The notes beneath the pieces are model-generated. The model was not told the DNA's origin. It saw only the letters and a list, made by a program, of their open reading frames with translations, and made no database searches. This document shows, in pieces, positions 1-10,933 of a DNA stretch of 64,000 nucleotides. The number at the start of each line of letters is the position of its first letter. The first letter of the stretch is position 1. The DNA is taken from contig NZ_CP129104.1 of NCBI RefSeq assembly GCF_030406605.1, positions 2,679,830 through 2,743,829 on the forward strand, given 5' to 3'. A program made the translations under genes and the position numbers. The DNA comes from Curtobacterium sp. 458 (GTDB taxonomy: Bacteria > Actinomycetota > Actinomycetes > Actinomycetales > Microbacteriaceae).

Positions 1-1235
<1,235 letters not shown>

Positions 1236-1239
<4 letters not shown>

Positions 1240-2198
1240 CGGCCGGTCTCGTGGCTGCTGACACCCGGCCTGGGCCCACGCCGCCGGTTCCGGACCGACG
1301 CGCCAGCGGCGGTTCGGCCGTGCCGGTGGGGAGAGGCGCGCCCTCATTCGGCGTCCGGCTCGCGGCCGCCATGGCGTCGCGTTCCGCACTGTGCGTCGGC
1401 ATCGACCCCCACGCCGCCACCCTGGCGGCGTGGGGGCTGGGCCGCGACGAGCAGGGCCTGACCGCCTTCGGGGCGACCCTCGTCGACGCGGCCGCCGGCC
1501 GCGCGGCGGTCGTGAAGCCGCAGATCGCGTTCTTCGAGGCCGCGGGGGTGCCGGGCTACCGTGCGCTCGACGCGACCCTGCGTCGGGCACGCGATGCGGG
1601 CCTCCTGGTCGTCGCCGACGTGAAGCGCGGCGACATCGGCAGCACCGGTGACGACTACGCGGAGGCCTGGGTCGACCGCGACGGGCCCTTCCGGGCCGAC
1701 GCGATGACCGTGTCGCCGTACCTCGGCTACGGGTCGCTGCGCGGCACGATCGACACCGCCCGGGCGAACGGAGCCGGGGTCTTCGTGCTCGCGGCGACGA
1801 GCAACCCCGAGGCGCGCGTGCTGCAGACCGCGGTGCTCGCCGAGGGGCCGCGTGCCGGCCGGACCGTGGCGGCCGGTATCGTCGAGGACGTGGCAGACGA
1901 CAACCAGAGCGCAGCCGAGCAGCCCCTCGGGGACGTCGGGCTGGTGCTCGGCGCGACCCTCGACCTCGACGACTTCGGGATCTCCGGCGACGACATCGGC
2001 ACCGCGCCGGTGCTCGCGCCGGGCTTCGGTGCACAGGGTGCCCGCATCGAGGACCTCCGCTCGCTGTACGGCGCCCGCGCCGGGCAGGTGCTCGTGAACG
2101 AGTCGCGGGGCCTGCTCGTGGACGGCCCGGACGGCGTCGCCGCGCTCGTGGCCGACCGTGCCGACCGGATCGCCGCAGCGCTCGGAGCCGCCGCGTGA
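1236..2198 (+). CDS. pyrF: Orotidine 5'-phosphate decarboxylase
   Basis: Decarboxylates OMP to UMP, the last step of de novo pyrimidine synthesis; cytosolic TIM barrel. The active-site segment [19 protein letters not shown] (catalytic Lys in DVKRGD) and the start-proximal LCVGIDPH identify the long, actinobacterial-type enzyme (320 codons as called). The called GTG overlaps the carB stop by 4 nt, but the first ~36 residues are Pro/Gly/Ala-rich and unlike the family, whose proteins usually start near the [13 protein letters not shown] segment. Alternative starts are in-frame GTGs near 1320-1326 or ATG 1371. The gene overlaps the next by 4 nt, so carB-pyrF-gmk is one transcription unit. Confidence 0.95.
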
Positions 2199-3115
2199 CG
2201 GACGGTACCGACCGCGAGTCGCTCCCGGCCCACCGGAACCCGCCGGAGGTCGACCGTGTCGCCGCCGCGCAGGCCGCGGTGGCGGCGCGACGCGCCCGGG
2301 CCGCAGTGAAGGCCGCGATCGTCGCGGGGGAGCGGACGCCGCTCGAGGTCGCCCGTGCCGCGTGGTCCGACGAGGACGCCCCGGCGGAGAAGTCGCTCCG
2401 GGTCCGCGACCTCCTGACGTCGCTGCCCGGGATCGGCCCGGCGCGCGCGGACTCCGTGATGCAGACGCTGCGGATCGCGACCTCGAAGCGGCTCGGCGGG
2501 CTCGGTGTCCGACAGCGTTCGGCGCTGGCGGACTGGCTCGCCGCCCGCGGGCAGAAGCGCACGGCGTCGAAGCTCGTGGTGCTCGCCGGGCCGACGGCCG
2601 TCGGCAAGGGCACCGTCAGCGCGTACATCCGCGAGCACTTCCCGGACGTCAACCTGAGCGTGTCCGCGACGACCCGGAAGCCCCGCCCCGGCGAGGTCGA
2701 CGGCGTGCACTACTACTTCGTGGACGACGCCGAGTTCGACAGGATGATCCGCGAGCGCGAGCTCCTCGAGTGGGCGACCGTGCACAACTCGTACCGCTAC
2801 GGCACGCCCCGTCCGCCGATCGACCGCGCGCTCGACGCCGGCGACCGCGTGATGCTCGAGATCGACCTGCAGGGCGCCCGCCAGGTGAAGGACGCGATGC
2901 CCGAGGCGGTGCTGGTGTTCCTGCTACCGCCCACGTGGGAGGAACTGGTCCGCCGGCTCATCGGTCGCGGCACCGAGTCCGCCGAGGAACAGGCGCGCCG
3001 GCTCGAGACCGCGAAGGTCGAACTCGCCGCGCAGGACGAGTTCGACGTGAAGATCGTGAACTCCGATGTCAGCACCGCGGCAAACGAAGTCGTAGACTTG
3101 TTCACTGCGCCCTGA
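2195..3115 (+). CDS. gmk: Guanylate kinase with N-terminal integration-host-factor (mIHF) domain
   Basis: Phosphorylates GMP to GDP. The kinase domain spans residues ~126-306: P-loop GPTAVGKGT (132-140), the GMP-binding segment [19 protein letters not shown] and [11 protein letters not shown]. Bacterial Gmk is normally ~190-210 aa; the extra ~120 N-terminal residues match actinobacterial integration host factor: an Ala/Arg-rich helix ([20 protein letters not shown]), then the helix-two-turn-helix DNA-binding region [15 protein letters not shown]...[15 protein letters not shown] (76-111). In many actinobacteria mihF is a separate gene just upstream of gmk; here no stop codon separates them. 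The GTG start overlaps pyrF by 4 nt. The fusion is read directly from the sequence; dual DNA-binding and kinase activity is inferred. Confidence 0.95.
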   Translation: MTDGTDRESLPAHRNPPEVDRVAAAQAAVAARRARAAVKAAIVAGERTPLEVARAAWSDEDAPAEKSLRVRDLLTSLPGIGPARADSVMQTLRIATSKRLGGLGVRQRSALADWLAARGQKRTASKLVVLAGPTAVGKGTVSAYIREHFPDVNLSVSATTRKPRPGEVDGVHYYFVDDAEFDRMIRERELLEWATVHNSYRYGTPRPPIDRALDAGDRVMLEIDLQGARQVKDAMPEAVLVFLLPPTWEELVRRLIGRGTESAEEQARRLETAKVELAAQDEFDVKIVNSDVSTAANEVVDLFTAP

Positions 3116-3140
3116 CGGGCGACCGTATTCGTCCCTCGAC

Positions 3141-3145
3141 AGGAG
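3141..3145 (+). promoter_or_regulatory. Ribosome binding site of rpoZ
   Basis: AGGAG, 5 nt before ATG 3151. It fixes the rpoZ start within a longer upstream open frame. Confidence 0.8.
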
Positions 3146-3150
3146 ACACC

Positions 3151-3414
3151 ATGGCCAACCCCCAGGGCATCATCGACCCGCCCATCGACGACCTGCTCGC
3201 CAAGGTCGAGTCGAAGTACGCGCTCGTGATCTTCGCGTCGAAGCGCGCCCGCCAGATCAACGACTACTACGCCGACCTGCACGAGGGCTCGCTCTTCGAC
3301 AACGTCGGTCCGCTCGTCGACTCGACCATCGACGACAAGCCGCTCTCCGTCGCGCTCCACGAGATCAACGAGGACAAGCTGACGGTCACCAAGCAGCAGC
3401 AGCCCACCGACTGA
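3151..3414 (+). CDS. rpoZ: DNA-directed RNA polymerase subunit omega
   Basis: 87-aa omega subunit, which helps assemble and stabilise RNA polymerase by holding the beta' subunit. The core motif [20 protein letters not shown] is the family signature (helix that wraps the beta' tail). The ATG is preceded by AGGAG with good spacing; the open frame extends far upstream but that part is a shadow of gmk. It lies 35 nt after gmk and 5 nt before metK, the usual actinobacterial order gmk-rpoZ-metK (coaBC, often placed between them, is absent). Confidence 0.95.
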   Translation: MANPQGIIDPPIDDLLAKVESKYALVIFASKRARQINDYYADLHEGSLFDNVGPLVDSTIDDKPLSVALHEINEDKLTVTKQQQPTD

Positions 3415-3419
3415 TCCCG

Positions 3420-4634
3420 GTGACGACGAGCAACCTGCGCCTCTTCACGTCCGAGTCGGTGACCGAGGGGCACCCCGACAAGATCTGCGACCAGATCTCG
3501 GACACCATCCTCGACGCCCTGCTCGAGGTCGACCCGCACGCGCGCGTCGCCGTCGAGACCATGGTGACGACGGGCCTCGTGCACGTCGCCGGTGAGGTCA
3601 CCACCTCCGGCTACGTCGAGATCCCGAAGCTGGTCCGCGACGTGATCACGGGCATCGGGTACAACTCGTCCGAGGTCTCCTTCGACGGTCGCACCTGTGG
3701 CGTCGAGGTGTCGATCGGTGCGCAGTCCCCGGACATCGCGCAGGGCGTCGACGAGTCGCTCGACAGCCGCTCGGGTGCCGGCGTCGACCCGCTCGACCGC
3801 CAGGGTGCCGGCGACCAGGGCATCATGTTCGGCTTCGCGACGAACGAGACCCCCGAGTACATGCCCGTCGCCATCTGGCTCGCGCACCGGCTCGCCGAGC
3901 GTCTGGCCGCGGTCCGCAAGTCGGGCGAGCTGTCGTACCTCCGCCCGGACGGCAAGACGCAGGTGACGGTCGGGTACGACGGCGTGGTGCCGAAGACCGT
4001 CGAGACCGTCGTGCTCTCGACGCAGCACGCCCCGAGCGTCACGCTCGAGCAGCTCACCGCGGACGTCACGGAGCACGTGATCCGTCCGGTGCTCGCCCAG
4101 GTCGACCTCGATGCGTCGCACGTCGACGTCATCGTGAACCCGACCGGCCGCTTCGAGATCGGCGGTCCCCAGGGCGACGCGGGGCTCACCGGGCGCAAGG
4201 TCATCGTCGACACCTACGGCGGCGCCTCCCGGCACGGCGGCGGTGCCTTCTCGGGCAAGGACCCGTCGAAGGTCGACCGCTCGGCCGCGTACGCGCTCCG
4301 CTGGGTCGCGAAGAACGCCGTCGCCGCGGGCCTCGCCGACCGGCTCGAGGTCCAGGTCGCCTACGCGATCGGCCGTGCCAAGCCCGTCGGACTGTACGTC
4401 GAGTCCTTCGGGACCGGCCACGTCGACGACGCCACGATCGAGGCCGCGATCCTGCAGGTCTTCGACCTCCGGCCCGCCGCGATCATCCGCGACCTCGACC
4501 TCCTCAAGCCGCGCTACGCCACCACGGCGACGTACGGCCACTTCGGTCGTGACCTCCCCGGCTTCACCTGGGAACAGCTCGACCGCGTCGAGGAACTGCG
4601 CGCCGCGGCAGGACTCGTCCCCGCCACCGTCTAG
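3420..4634 (+). CDS. metK: S-adenosylmethionine synthetase
   Basis: Makes S-adenosylmethionine from methionine and ATP; 404 aa, full length. Signatures: [20 protein letters not shown] at the N terminus, the flexible-loop motif [12 protein letters not shown] (~residues 135-146) and the second signature [16 protein letters not shown] (~274-289). GTG start 5 nt after rpoZ. There is no room for a SAM riboswitch in front of it, so control must come from the operon promoter upstream. Confidence 0.98.
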   Translation: MTTSNLRLFTSESVTEGHPDKICDQISDTILDALLEVDPHARVAVETMVTTGLVHVAGEVTTSGYVEIPKLVRDVITGIGYNSSEVSFDGRTCGVEVSIGAQSPDIAQGVDESLDSRSGAGVDPLDRQGAGDQGIMFGFATNETPEYMPVAIWLAHRLAERLAAVRKSGELSYLRPDGKTQVTVGYDGVVPKTVETVVLSTQHAPSVTLEQLTADVTEHVIRPVLAQVDLDASHVDVIVNPTGRFEIGGPQGDAGLTGRKVIVDTYGGASRHGGGAFSGKDPSKVDRSAAYALRWVAKNAVAAGLADRLEVQVAYAIGRAKPVGLYVESFGTGHVDDATIEAAILQVFDLRPAAIIRDLDLLKPRYATTATYGHFGRDLPGFTWEQLDRVEELRAAAGLVPATV

Positions 4635-4643
4635 CGGTCCCGC

Positions 4644-6626
4644 GTGACCACCGTCGCGCGCGTCGTCCTCGACTCGCCGCTCCCGCAGTTGGACCGTCTG
4701 TTCGACTACCGGGTGCCGAGCGAGCTCGAGGACGACTGCGTGCCCGGGGTCCGTGTGAAGGTCCCGCTCCGGACCGGTGCCCGGATGTCCGACGCCTACG
4801 TCGTCGAGGTCGTGTCCGAAGGGGACTGGCCCGGCGAGCTGAGCCAGGTCGAGGAGGTCCTCTCCCCGGTGCCGGTCTTGGCGCCGGAGATCTGGACACT
4901 CGCGCGCGCCGTCGCCGACCGCGCCGCCGGTGTCGCCTCCGACGTGCTCCGGCTCGCGGTGCCGACCCGTCAGGTCCGCGCCGAGAAGGCCTGGCTGGCC
5001 CGCGACACGTCGTGGTCGCCGGCGGTGGTCGAGCCCACCCCCGTCACCGGCTACGCCGAGGGCGCCCTGGAGGCACTGCTCGCCGACCACGGTCGGGCTG
5101 CGGTCGACGCCGTCCCCCACCCCGTCGACCTCGGCTCCGCCGACGAACCCGTCTGGGTGCCGGGATGGGCCGCGACGCTCGCGCAGGCAGCGTCGCAGGT
5201 CGTCGCCCGCGAGCAGTCGGCCGTGCTCGCGGTGCCCGACTTCCGCGACGTCACCGACCTGGAGCGGGCGCTCCTCGCCGTGCTGCCGCCCGAGCGTGTC
5301 GTCCGGTTCGACGCCAAGCAGACCAACGGGCAGCGGGCGAAGGCCCTCCTGCAGGCTCGGACGCACGCGGTGGTCGCGATCGGCAACCGTACGGCGCTGT
5401 TCGCGCCGGCGACCGAGCTCGGCCTCATCGCTATGTGGGACGACGGCGACGCCTCGTTCGTCGAGCCCCGGGCACCGTACGTGCACTCCCGGGACGTCGC
5501 GCTCGTCCGCACCGCGCAGTCCGGCGCCGCGCTCCTGTTCCTCGCGCACGCCCGCTCGACCGACGTGCAACGGCTCGTCGAACTGCACTGGCTGCAGGAG
5601 GTCGCACCGTACCGGGTGCCGACGCCGAAGGTGGTCCCGACCGCGCAGCAGGCGAGCGCCGAGGGCTTCGCCGCGCAGGCACGCATCCCGAGCACGGCGT
5701 GGCGAGCTGCTCGTGAGGCCAGCCAGCACGGGCCGGTGCTCGTCCAGGTCGCGAACCCGGGCTTCGGTACCGGGCTCGTCTGTGCCGACTGCGGCGAGCG
5801 TGCGCACTGCCGGGTGTGCGGGGGACCGCTCGGCAGCCCGCACCGGAACGCGACGCCGCAGTGCCGGTTCTGCGGTGCGCTCGCAGTCGGGTTCCGCTGT
5901 CCGACGTGCGGCGGCGGGAAGCTCAAGCCGGTCGGGCAGGGGGCGCAGCGCACCGCCGACGAGCTCGGTCGCGCGTTCCCCGGCACGAGGATCGTGGTCG
6001 CCGACGGCTCCCGGCCGCTCGACGAGGTGCCGGCCCGCCCCGCGGTGGTCGTCGCGACCCGAGGTGCGGAGCCGAGCGTGCCCGGCGGGTACGCGTGCGT
6101 GCTGCTCCTCGACGGCGAGCGGCTGCTGGCCCGCGAGGGACTCCGGGTGCAGGAGGACGTCCTGCGGTTCTGGACGAACGCCGCGGCGAAGGGCGCACCC
6201 GGCGCCGAGGTCTACCTCGTCGGCATCGGCGGGCGACTCGCGACGGCGATGGCGACGTGGCGGCTCGACGGTCCTGCGCACGACGAGTTGGCCGACCGCC
6301 GCGAGCTGCACTTCCCGCCGGCGGTCCGCGTCGCGACGCTCACCGGGACGGACGAGGCCGTGACGGCCGCGGTCGAGGCCCTCGGCGACGCCACGGCTGG
6401 CCCCGTCCTCGGCCCGGTGCCCGTCGAGGGCGACCCGGTGCCCGGGACCGTCCGGGCGATCGTGCGGTTCCCGTACGCGCACGGTGCGGAGGTCGCGGCG
6501 ACGCTCAAGGCCGAGGTGATCCGGCGCTCGTCGACCCGGCGGGTCCTCCCGGGTGGCAACCGTCGTCGTGCGGCGCCGACGCTGCGCGTGCGGCTCGACG
6601 ACGCCGAGCCCTTCACCGAGGTCTGA
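4644..6626 (+). CDS. priA: Primosomal protein N' (PriA), helicase motifs degenerate
   Basis: Replication-restart factor that binds stalled or repaired forks. 660 aa. The N-terminal 3'-DNA-binding domain ([19 protein letters not shown]) and the zinc-binding cysteine cluster at ~379-428 ([34 protein letters not shown]) are intact. The ATPase motifs are not: no Walker A GxTGSGKT is present and the DEEH box position reads MWDDGDASF (~262-270). Loss of these motifs is known for actinobacterial PriA, so the protein is probably a structural loader rather than a helicase. GTG start 9 nt after the metK stop. Confidence 0.9.
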   Translation: MTTVARVVLDSPLPQLDRLFDYRVPSELEDDCVPGVRVKVPLRTGARMSDAYVVEVVSEGDWPGELSQVEEVLSPVPVLAPEIWTLARAVADRAAGVASDVLRLAVPTRQVRAEKAWLARDTSWSPAVVEPTPVTGYAEGALEALLADHGRAAVDAVPHPVDLGSADEPVWVPGWAATLAQAASQVVAREQSAVLAVPDFRDVTDLERALLAVLPPERVVRFDAKQTNGQRAKALLQARTHAVVAIGNRTALFAPATELGLIAMWDDGDASFVEPRAPYVHSRDVALVRTAQSGAALLFLAHARSTDVQRLVELHWLQEVAPYRVPTPKVVPTAQQASAEGFAAQARIPSTAWRAAREASQHGPVLVQVANPGFGTGLVCADCGERAHCRVCGGPLGSPHRNATPQCRFCGALAVGFRCPTCGGGKLKPVGQGAQRTADELGRAFPGTRIVVADGSRPLDEVPARPAVVVATRGAEPSVPGGYACVLLLDGERLLAREGLRVQEDVLRFWTNAAAKGAPGAEVYLVGIGGRLATAMATWRLDGPAHDELADRRELHFPPAVRVATLTGTDEAVTAAVEALGDATAGPVLGPVPVEGDPVPGTVRAIVRFPYAHGAEVAATLKAEVIRRSSTRRVLPGGNRRRAAPTLRVRLDDAEPFTEV

Positions 6627-7024
6627 CCGGCGCGGCCACGGCCCCGCGGTGCTGCGTCCCGTCGCTGTCGAACGATCCGGTCGTCGTCGTACGACAGCGG
6701 TGCCCTCGTTCTTTGCACGCGCAACGATCGGCGCCGGCGTTCGTGCACGCGCCACGGAGCGGCGATGTCGCTCCGTGCACGCGCCGCGATCCGCGCGGGC
6801 GCCTCGCGGGACCCGACCCACCGACGGGCGCGCCGTGCGTGGCGGGGCTGAGCCGTGCCTCCCGGCCGGTGCCGGACGCGACGAGCACCCGGCCCCGCGC
6901 ACCCGGCGCCGCGCACCCCGCGCCCCGCGCCCCGCGCGAGCCGACCTGTGGGAGGCTGGATGACGGTGGCCACGAACCACCGCCGAACACATCACACGCA
7001 CGACGAAGTGACGAGGTGACGCCG
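6627..7024 (+). other. 398-nt intergenic region with short repeats and hairpins
   Basis: No convincing gene. It holds an 11-nt CGTCGTACGAC core (6685-6695) shared with the 12.5-kb intergenic repeat, three copies of TGCACGCGC (6714, 6744, 6776), a 9-bp hairpin CACGGAGCG/CGCTCCGTG (6753-6761 with 6769-6777), one copy of the recurring CCGTGCCTCCCGGCCGG element (6853-6869), and a CCCCGCGC-rich tract (~6893-6938). The tdh promoter should lie at its right end, but I see no clear -10 box. Confidence 0.6.
6853..6869 (+). repeat. Copy of the recurring CCGTGCCTCCCG(G/T)CC element
   Basis: Standalone copy without a facing arm. Related copies are at 11687, 13354, 30438 (reverse), 35846 (reverse) and 39667, and within several terminators. 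Confidence 0.55.
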
Positions 7025-8092
7025 ATGCGGGCGCTCTACAAGCCGGACGCGGGTCCGGGTCTGACCATGACCGACCGGCCGGTGCCGGAACCGACGGAGG
7101 ACGAGGTCCTCATCCGGGTCCTCCGTACCGGGATCTGCGGGACGGACCTGCACATCCAGCGGTGGGACGACTGGGCGGCGTCGGCGGTGACCGCACCGCT
7201 CGTCCCCGGCCACGAGTTCTTCGGCGAGGTCGTCGAGGTCGGTGCCGGCGTGCGGGACGTCGCCGTCGGGGACCTCGTGTCCGGCGAGGGCCACATCGTC
7301 TGCGGCACCTGCCGCAACTGCCGGGCCGGTCGCCGACAGATGTGCATCCGGACGAAGGGCCTCGGGGTGCAGCGCGACGGCGCGTTCGCGGAGTACCTCA
7401 CGCTGCCGGGCACGAACGTGTGGGTGCACCACGGGCCCGTCGAGCCAGAGGTCGGTGCGCTCTTCGACCCGCTCGGCAACGCGGTCCACACGGCGCTCGC
7501 GTTCCCGCTCGTCGGCGAGGACGTCGTGGTCGCCGGGTGCGGCCCGATCGGCCTCATGGCGATCGCGGTCGCTCGCCACGCCGGCGCACGGTTCGTCGTC
7601 GGCACGGACGTCAGCCCGAACCGGCTCCGGATGGCGGAGCAGATGGGCGCCGACCTCGGCGTCGACGTCCGAGGTGACGGTGTGCACGCTGACGGCGCTG
7701 CCGCGCTCCGCGCAGCGCAGGGGCGACTCGGCATGCGCGAGGGGTTCGACGTCGGCTTCGAGATGTCGGGTGCACCCACCGCGCTGCCCGCACTCGTCGA
7801 GAACATGAACCACGGCGGACGGATCGCGATGCTCGGGCTCCCGAGCGGGCCGATCGCGGTCGACTGGGGCAAGGTCGTCACGCACATGCTCACCGTGAAG
7901 GGCATCTACGGCCGTGAGATGTTCGAGACGTGGCAGGCGATGAGCTCCATGCTGCAGACGAGTGCGGTGCTGCGGGACCGCATCGGCTCGATCGTGTCGG
8001 CGCGCTACCCGGCGCGCGACTGGGAGGCAGCGTTCGCCGCGGCGGCGAGCGCGGACGGCGGCAAGGTCGTCATCGACTGGACGGAGCACTGA
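7025..8092 (+). CDS. tdh: L-threonine 3-dehydrogenase
   Basis: Oxidises L-threonine to 2-amino-3-ketobutyrate with NAD+. 355 aa zinc-dependent medium-chain dehydrogenase. Catalytic zinc ligands Cys38, His63, Glu64 ([17 protein letters not shown]) and structural zinc cysteines 93, 96, 99 and 107 match the numbering of E. coli Tdh. The Rossmann motif is [11 protein letters not shown]. Its TGA overlaps the ATG of kbl by one base (TGATG), so the two enzymes of the threonine-to-glycine pathway are coupled, as in many bacteria. Confidence 0.96.
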   Translation: MRALYKPDAGPGLTMTDRPVPEPTEDEVLIRVLRTGICGTDLHIQRWDDWAASAVTAPLVPGHEFFGEVVEVGAGVRDVAVGDLVSGEGHIVCGTCRNCRAGRRQMCIRTKGLGVQRDGAFAEYLTLPGTNVWVHHGPVEPEVGALFDPLGNAVHTALAFPLVGEDVVVAGCGPIGLMAIAVARHAGARFVVGTDVSPNRLRMAEQMGADLGVDVRGDGVHADGAAALRAAQGRLGMREGFDVGFEMSGAPTALPALVENMNHGGRIAMLGLPSGPIAVDWGKVVTHMLTVKGIYGREMFETWQAMSSMLQTSAVLRDRIGSIVSARYPARDWEAAFAAAASADGGKVVIDWTEH

Positions 8093-9276
8093 TGTACGGC
8101 GCGATCAAGGACCACCTGACGACGGAGCTCGCGGGCATCGAGGACGCGGGCCTCACGAAGCGGGAGCGCGGCATCGCCGGTCCGCAGCGGGCGGCGATCG
8201 AGGCGGACGGCACCGACCTGCTGAACTTCTGCGCGAACAACTACCTCGGGCTCGCGGACTCGACGGACCTCGTCGACGCTGCGAAGGACGCCCTCGACCG
8301 GTGGGGGTACGGGATGGCCAGCGTGCGCTTCATCTGCGGCACGCAGGACCTGCACCTCGACCTCGAGCGGCGGGTGGCGGGGTTCCTCGGCACCGAGGCG
8401 GCGATCCTGTACTCGTCGTGCTTCGACGCGAACGGCGGCCTCTTCGAGGTGCTGCTCGGCCCCGACGACGCGATCATCTCGGACGAGCTGAACCACGCGT
8501 CGATCATCGACGGCATCCGGCTCTCGAAGGCGCAGCGGTTCCGGTACCGGAACCGGGACACGGCCGACCTGGAGGCACAGCTCGCCGCCGCCTCGTCGGC
8601 TCGCTTCCGTGCGGTGGTCACCGACGGCGTCTTCTCGATGGACGGGTCGATCGCGCCGCTCGCCGAGATCTGCGACCTCGCCGAGCGGTACGACGCCCTC
8701 GTCATCGTCGACGACTCGCACGCGGTCGGGTTCGTCGGCGAGCACGGCCGGGGGACACCCGAGCTCTGCGGCGTCGCCGACCGGGTCGACGTGTACACGG
8801 GGACGTTCGGCAAGGCGCTCGGCGGGGCGTCGGGCGGCTACGTGGCGTCACGGCGGGAGATCGTCGACCTGCTGCGGCAGCGGTCGCGCCCGTACCTGTT
8901 CTCGAACTCCCTGGCGCCGGTCATCGCCGCGGGGACGGTCGCCGCGCTGGACCTCGTCGAGCGCTCGGACGACGCCCGGGCACGGCTCGCCGCGAACGCC
9001 CGGACGTTCCGGTCCCTGATGGCCGACGCCGGCTTCGAGCTGCTGCCGGGGGAGCACCCGATCGTGCCCGTGATGTTCCACGACGCCGCCCGCACGGCGC
9101 GGATCGCGGACGAGATGCAGGCGCAGGGTGTCTACGTGACGGCGTTCAGCTACCCGGTGGTGCCGAAGGGGCGTGCGCGGATCCGGGTGCAACTGTCGGC
9201 GGCGCACACCGAGGAGCAGGTGCGGCGGTGCGTCGACGCGTTCGTGGCGGCACGGGACGCCGTCGGACCGGCCTGA
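8092..9276 (+). CDS. kbl: Glycine C-acetyltransferase (2-amino-3-ketobutyrate CoA ligase)
   Basis: PLP enzyme that splits 2-amino-3-ketobutyrate with CoA to glycine and acetyl-CoA, completing threonine degradation started by Tdh. 394 aa. Visible: substrate motif [12 protein letters not shown], the [10 protein letters not shown] loop (Asp that binds the PLP ring) and the PLP-lysine motif [14 protein letters not shown]. Starts at the ATG overlapping the tdh stop. A strong hairpin follows at 9282-9318. Confidence 0.96.
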   Translation: MYGAIKDHLTTELAGIEDAGLTKRERGIAGPQRAAIEADGTDLLNFCANNYLGLADSTDLVDAAKDALDRWGYGMASVRFICGTQDLHLDLERRVAGFLGTEAAILYSSCFDANGGLFEVLLGPDDAIISDELNHASIIDGIRLSKAQRFRYRNRDTADLEAQLAAASSARFRAVVTDGVFSMDGSIAPLAEICDLAERYDALVIVDDSHAVGFVGEHGRGTPELCGVADRVDVYTGTFGKALGGASGGYVASRREIVDLLRQRSRPYLFSNSLAPVIAAGTVAALDLVERSDDARARLAANARTFRSLMADAGFELLPGEHPIVPVMFHDAARTARIADEMQAQGVYVTAFSYPVVPKGRARIRVQLSAAHTEEQVRRCVDAFVAARDAVGPA

Positions 9277-9281
9277 CGCGT

Positions 9282-9318
9282 CGACGGCCCCGGGAGCTGC
9301 TCGCTCCCGGGGCCGTCG
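9282..9318. terminator. Bidirectional terminator between kbl and DUF4383 gene
   Basis: Perfect 16-bp stem (9282-9297 with 9303-9318), 5-nt loop, rich in GGCCCCGGGAGC. It sits between converging genes and has no U-tract, as usual for this genome. Confidence 0.8.
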
Positions 9319-9345
9319 TGGACGAGGCGGACCTGTCGGACCCGG

Positions 9346-9801
9346 TCAGGGCCCGACCGGCCGCCGACGCTCGCGCGGGAACACGATCCCGAGCGCCACC
9401 ATGCCGACCGCGAGCACGAGGTGCAGCCAGTTGTCCGCCCAGTTCAGCGGCACGAAGTTCGCGCCGGACATCGTGCCCGCGGTGAAGAGGCCGTAGACCC
9501 ACAGCACGAAGTAGACGAGCCCGCCGATGACGAGGTACATCCGGGAGCCCGTCGGGTAGCGCGCCGCGAGCAGCCCCACGACGCCGAACAGCAGGTGCAC
9601 GACGTTGTGCAGGACCGAGACCTGGAAGATCCCGAGCAGCATCGCCATCGAGCCGTGGCCGGCCCCGGCGAGGTCGCCCGACGTGAGCCCCGGGACGAAC
9701 CCGGCGATGCCGACGAGCAGGAACACGATGCCGACGACGAGCGCGGTCTTCTGGATGCTCGAGCCGGCGTAGCGGTCGGTGGACGTGGTGACGTCGGACA
9801 T
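9346..9801 (-). CDS. DUF4383 membrane protein
   Basis: 151 aa with four predicted transmembrane helices (TALVVGIVFLLVGIAGFVPG, a helix around SMAMLLGIFQVS, LLFGVVGLLAARY, YLVIGGLVYFVLWVYGL) and a C-terminal helix LVLAVGMVALGIVF. The segments HNVVHLLFGVVG and NWADNWLHLVLAVGM are typical of the DUF4383 family, common in actinobacteria and of unknown function. Start chosen at the ATG with a strong AGGGAGG ribosome site just upstream; the open frame continues upstream but looks non-coding. Transcribed against kbl and divergently from fmt. Confidence 0.88.
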   Translation of the reverse strand: MSDVTTSTDRYAGSSIQKTALVVGIVFLLVGIAGFVPGLTSGDLAGAGHGSMAMLLGIFQVSVLHNVVHLLFGVVGLLAARYPTGSRMYLVIGGLVYFVLWVYGLFTAGTMSGANFVPLNWADNWLHLVLAVGMVALGIVFPRERRRPVGP

Positions 9802-9829
9802 GGTGCCTCCCTGGTTCGGCGTGTCCCCG

Positions 9830-9859
9830 ACCGTACGCACCGGGTGGACGCCTCGTTCC
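9830..9859 (-). promoter_or_regulatory. Possible promoter of the DUF4383 gene
   Basis: On the minus strand a TACGGT -10 (9830-9835) lies ~29 nt before the ATG. A GGAAC (9855-9859) lies where a -35 would be, reminiscent of ECF-sigma promoters; this is only suggestive. An inverted repeat CGACCAGTGGTCG at 9919-9931 lies further upstream. Confidence 0.3.
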
Positions 9860-9984
9860 ACGTCCGCGCAGCCGGGACACGTCGGCGTGGGAGACTCGTC
9901 GACCCCGCCGACCCTCCGCGACCAGTGGTCGTGACCAGCCGCGCGCGCACCGCACGAGCGTGACGTCCGCCTGCGAGGCCGTGG

Positions 9985-9990
9985 GACGAT
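9985..9990 (+). promoter_or_regulatory. Candidate -10 box of leaderless fmt
   Basis: GACGAT, 7 nt before ATG 9998. Weaker than the TANNNT boxes elsewhere, but the spacing fits a leaderless start. Confidence 0.35.
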
Positions 9991-9997
9991 GGACCCC

Positions 9998-10933
9998 ATG
10001 CGTCTCGTCGTCGCCGGCAGCCCCGCTGCGGCCGTCCCCACCCTCCGCCGACTCGCGGCGTCCGACCACGAGATCGTCGCGGTGCTCACCCGCCCCGCGA
10101 CACCGCAGGGTCGCAAGCGGGTCCTGACGCCGACGCCGGTCGCGCGGGTCGCCGCGGAACTCGGTCTGCCGGTGATCGAGGCGTCCCGGGTCGACGACGA
10201 GGTCACGGCCGAGCTCGCCGCGCTGGAGCCTGACCTCGGCGTGATCGTCGCCTACGGCGCGCTCCTCCGCCGTCCCGCGCTCGACACCCCGCGGCTCGGC
10301 TGGGTGAACCTGCACTTCTCCGACCTGCCGGCGTACCGCGGCGCCGCGCCCGTCCAGCGTGCGGTGATGGCCGGCGACACGGACACGGCCGCCACGGTGT
10401 TCCAGCTCGTCGAGGCCCTCGACGCCGGCCCCGTGTACGCGTCGGAGCCGTTCACGATCGACCCCGACGCGACGAGCGGTGACGTCCTCGCCGCGATGGC
10501 GGAGACCGGTGCCGAGGTCGTCGCACGGGTCGTCGACGACCTCGCGGCCGGCACCGCGGTCGCCACCGAGCAGACCGGCGACGTCACCCTCGCACCCAAG
10601 CCCACGGCCGAGGACGCGCACGTCCGCTTCGACGAGCCCGCCGTCCACGTCCACGCACGGATCCGTGGCGTCACGCCGGAGCCCGGCGCGTTCGCGCACC
10701 TCGGCGAGACGCGCGTCAAGCTGCTCCGCAGCGCGCTGCAGCCGGGAGGCACGCCCTCCTCCGCCCCGCACCTCGCGCCCGGCGCGCTCGGCCTGGTCGA
10801 CGGCCGGCTGCTGGTCGGCACGGCCGACGACCCGCTCGTGCTCACCGAGGTGCAGCCCGCCGGCAAGAAGGCGATGGACGCCGCAGCCTGGGCCCGGGGG
10901 CTCGGCCAGCTCGACGGGAAGGTCCTCGCATGA
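9998..10933 (+). CDS. fmt: Methionyl-tRNA formyltransferase
   Basis: Formylates initiator Met-tRNA using 10-formyl-THF. 311 aa from ATG 9998 (MRLVVAGSPAAA); an in-frame ATG at 9989 would add three residues but 9998 fits the family N terminus and a leaderless start. Catalytic region WVNLHFSDLPAYRGAAPVQ holds the Asn and His of the active site and the LPxYRGxxP signature; the DAGP segment (VEALDAGPVYAS) follows. The C-terminal tRNA-binding domain includes RIRGVTPEPGAFA. Overlaps rsmB by 4 nt (ATGA). Confidence 0.96.
   Translation: MRLVVAGSPAAAVPTLRRLAASDHEIVAVLTRPATPQGRKRVLTPTPVARVAAELGLPVIEASRVDDEVTAELAALEPDLGVIVAYGALLRRPALDTPRLGWVNLHFSDLPAYRGAAPVQRAVMAGDTDTAATVFQLVEALDAGPVYASEPFTIDPDATSGDVLAAMAETGAEVVARVVDDLAAGTAVATEQTGDVTLAPKPTAEDAHVRFDEPAVHVHARIRGVTPEPGAFAHLGETRVKLLRSALQPGGTPSSAPHLAPGALGLVDGRLLVGTADDPLVLTEVQPAGKKAMDAAAWARGLGQLDGKVLA

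Noticed and set aside
3415..3419. Possible SAM riboswitch before metK
   Set aside because: Only 5 nt separate rpoZ and metK; there is no room for a leader.
3267..7001. A 1,244-codon open frame on the minus strand
   Set aside because: Antisense to metK and priA, no motifs, Arg/His-rich composition typical of shadows.
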